In this document: one piece after another, positions 63,477 through 64,000 of the stretch
Layout of the letters: each line of letters opens with the position of its first letter
Numbering within the stretch: position 1 is the first letter of the stretch
Origin: Clostridia bacterium
GTDB taxonomy: Bacteria > Bacillota > Clostridia > Christensenellales > Aristaeellaceae
Length of the DNA stretch: 64,000 nt
Direction: 5' to 3'
NCBI GenBank assembly: GCA_017534885.1
Contig: JAFXVR010000020.1
Location: forward strand, 100,018-164,017
Position numbers and translations under genes: made by a program
The notes under the pieces: model-generated
Seen by the model: only the letters and a program-made list of their open reading frames with translations
What the model was told of the DNA's origin: nothing
Database searches by the model: none

Positions 63477-64000
63477 ATGAAGAGACTGCTGTCCCTGCTG
63501 CTGGCCCTGTGTCTTTTGCTCTCCCTCGTGCCCGCCGTGGCTGAGGACAGCTTTGACCTGGACAGCCTGATGCGGGAAATTGAGACGGAGGAGCAGGCCA
63601 AGCGCTTTGTGGAGACTTTGGCGCTTCTGCCCGGGGAAACGGAGCTTTATTCGGATGAGGCCATGACCGCCCTGTTCGGCACAGTCCGAGCCGAAAGCCA
63701 GGCCTGGGTAATGGAGCGCACGCCGGCGGAAGACCCGGCGGAGGATCTGCTCTTTGTGGCTATCGCCGTGGCGGGCAGTGTGGAGCTGCTCTACTGCCTG
63801 GCGGGCGAGGCGGAGGTTCTGCCGCCCGAGGAAGCCTGCGCCCCCGGCGAGGGCACCCGCGTGCCCGGCACGGAGGTCTGGCTGAAGGACGCGGACATCG
63901 AGCAGACGGGGCTTCCCGACGGCGTCCCGGACATCGACGAGGACGAGATCCCGGACTTCACGGACGAAATGCAGGAGGTGGAGCAGGACGAAAAGGCGGC
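63477..64000 (+). CDS. Secreted acidic protein, N-terminal part (3' end outside window)
   Basis: 174 complete codons are visible before the edge. Signal peptide MKRLLSLLLALCLLLSLVPA with cleavage likely after AVA. The mature part is strongly acidic (FDLDSLMREIETEEQAKRF, then DIDEDEIPDFTDEMQE). The opening segment DLDSLMREIE resembles the start of the mature BspA-like protein in this window (SLDGLMGEIEEQ), so they may share a sorting or docking feature. AAGGAGG precedes the ATG at 63477. I do not recognise a family. Confidence 0.8.
   Translation, partial: MKRLLSLLLALCLLLSLVPAVAEDSFDLDSLMREIETEEQAKRFVETLALLPGETELYSDEAMTALFGTVRAESQAWVMERTPAEDPAEDLLFVAIAVAGSVELLYCLAGEAEVLPPEEACAPGEGTRVPGTEVWLKDADIEQTGLPDGVPDIDEDEIPDFTDEMQEVEQDEKA

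Overview
The window is a GC-rich, gene-dense piece of a low-oxygen Bacillota (Clostridia-type) chromosome. The evidence is a five-domain pyruvate:ferredoxin oxidoreductase, an anaerobic (class III) ribonucleotide reductase with its radical-SAM activase, a two-subunit iron-sulfur L-serine dehydratase, strong AGGAGG ribosome sites, a Gram-positive SOS box, sigma-A promoters with 17-bp spacers, an ECF folate transporter under a tetrahydrofolate riboswitch, and CotH and BspA-like surface proteins. I cannot name a genus from sequence alone. I see no rRNA, CRISPR array, prophage or insertion sequence; one tRNA-Lys and one solitary serine recombinase are present.

Layout. 1-2.9 kb: a large secreted CotH/lamin-tail protein, running off the left edge. 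3.1-9.7 kb: a LacI regulator with its own promoter and operators, then malQ, glgP, sdaAB and sdaAA (glucan and serine breakdown to sugar phosphates and pyruvate). 10.4-13.6 kb: a repeat element, then a two-gene DUF5058-type membrane module with a membrane-anchored M20 peptidase. 13.6-17.6 kb: PFOR and tRNA-Lys. 17.7-22.9 kb: an ABC importer with one binding protein, one fused permease and two ATPases. 22.9-28.4 kb: an iron alcohol dehydrogenase behind a MerR-type promoter, a DUF362-ferredoxin protein, a Gfo/Idh oxidoreductase, a deformylase and a resolvase. 28.4-34.7 kb: secreted proteins of unknown function, repeats, a small alarmone synthetase and a two-component system. 34.8-44.7 kb: galT, msrC, hemolysin III, lexA, RNase Z, dipeptidase, antiporter, two metallo-beta-lactamase-fold hydrolases and membrane/secreted unknowns. 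44.8-48.4 kb: oligoendopeptidase F, a SIMPL protein and an RpiB-type isomerase. 48.5-51.6 kb: the nrd operon. 51.8-54.8 kb: an SH3/peptidoglycan-binding protein, a small kinase and riboswitch-controlled folT. 54.9-64 kb: a leucine-rich-repeat protein, DegV, a QueG-like protein, a MerR/GyrI regulator, a GT-C membrane protein, an AlaX editing protein, and a secreted protein cut by the right edge.

The most unusual signal is in the nrd operon. The NrdD body (760 aa) ends just after its zinc-binding cysteines and carries no glycyl-radical segment. That segment (RITGYL) is a separate 61-residue gene with its own ribosome site and an N-terminal leader, overlapping the start codon of nrdG. The enzyme thus appears to be built from a catalytic subunit and a free glycyl-radical subunit. 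Two NrdR-box-like sites about three helical turns apart overlap the operon promoter.

Other notable points: a THF riboswitch ahead of a FolT-like protein that carries an extra C-terminal extracytoplasmic domain; two 19-bp-spacer MerR-type promoters; and three families of short structured repeats. In family B two copies keep a 24-25 bp perfect hairpin and its TGAA loop although the stem sequence has changed.
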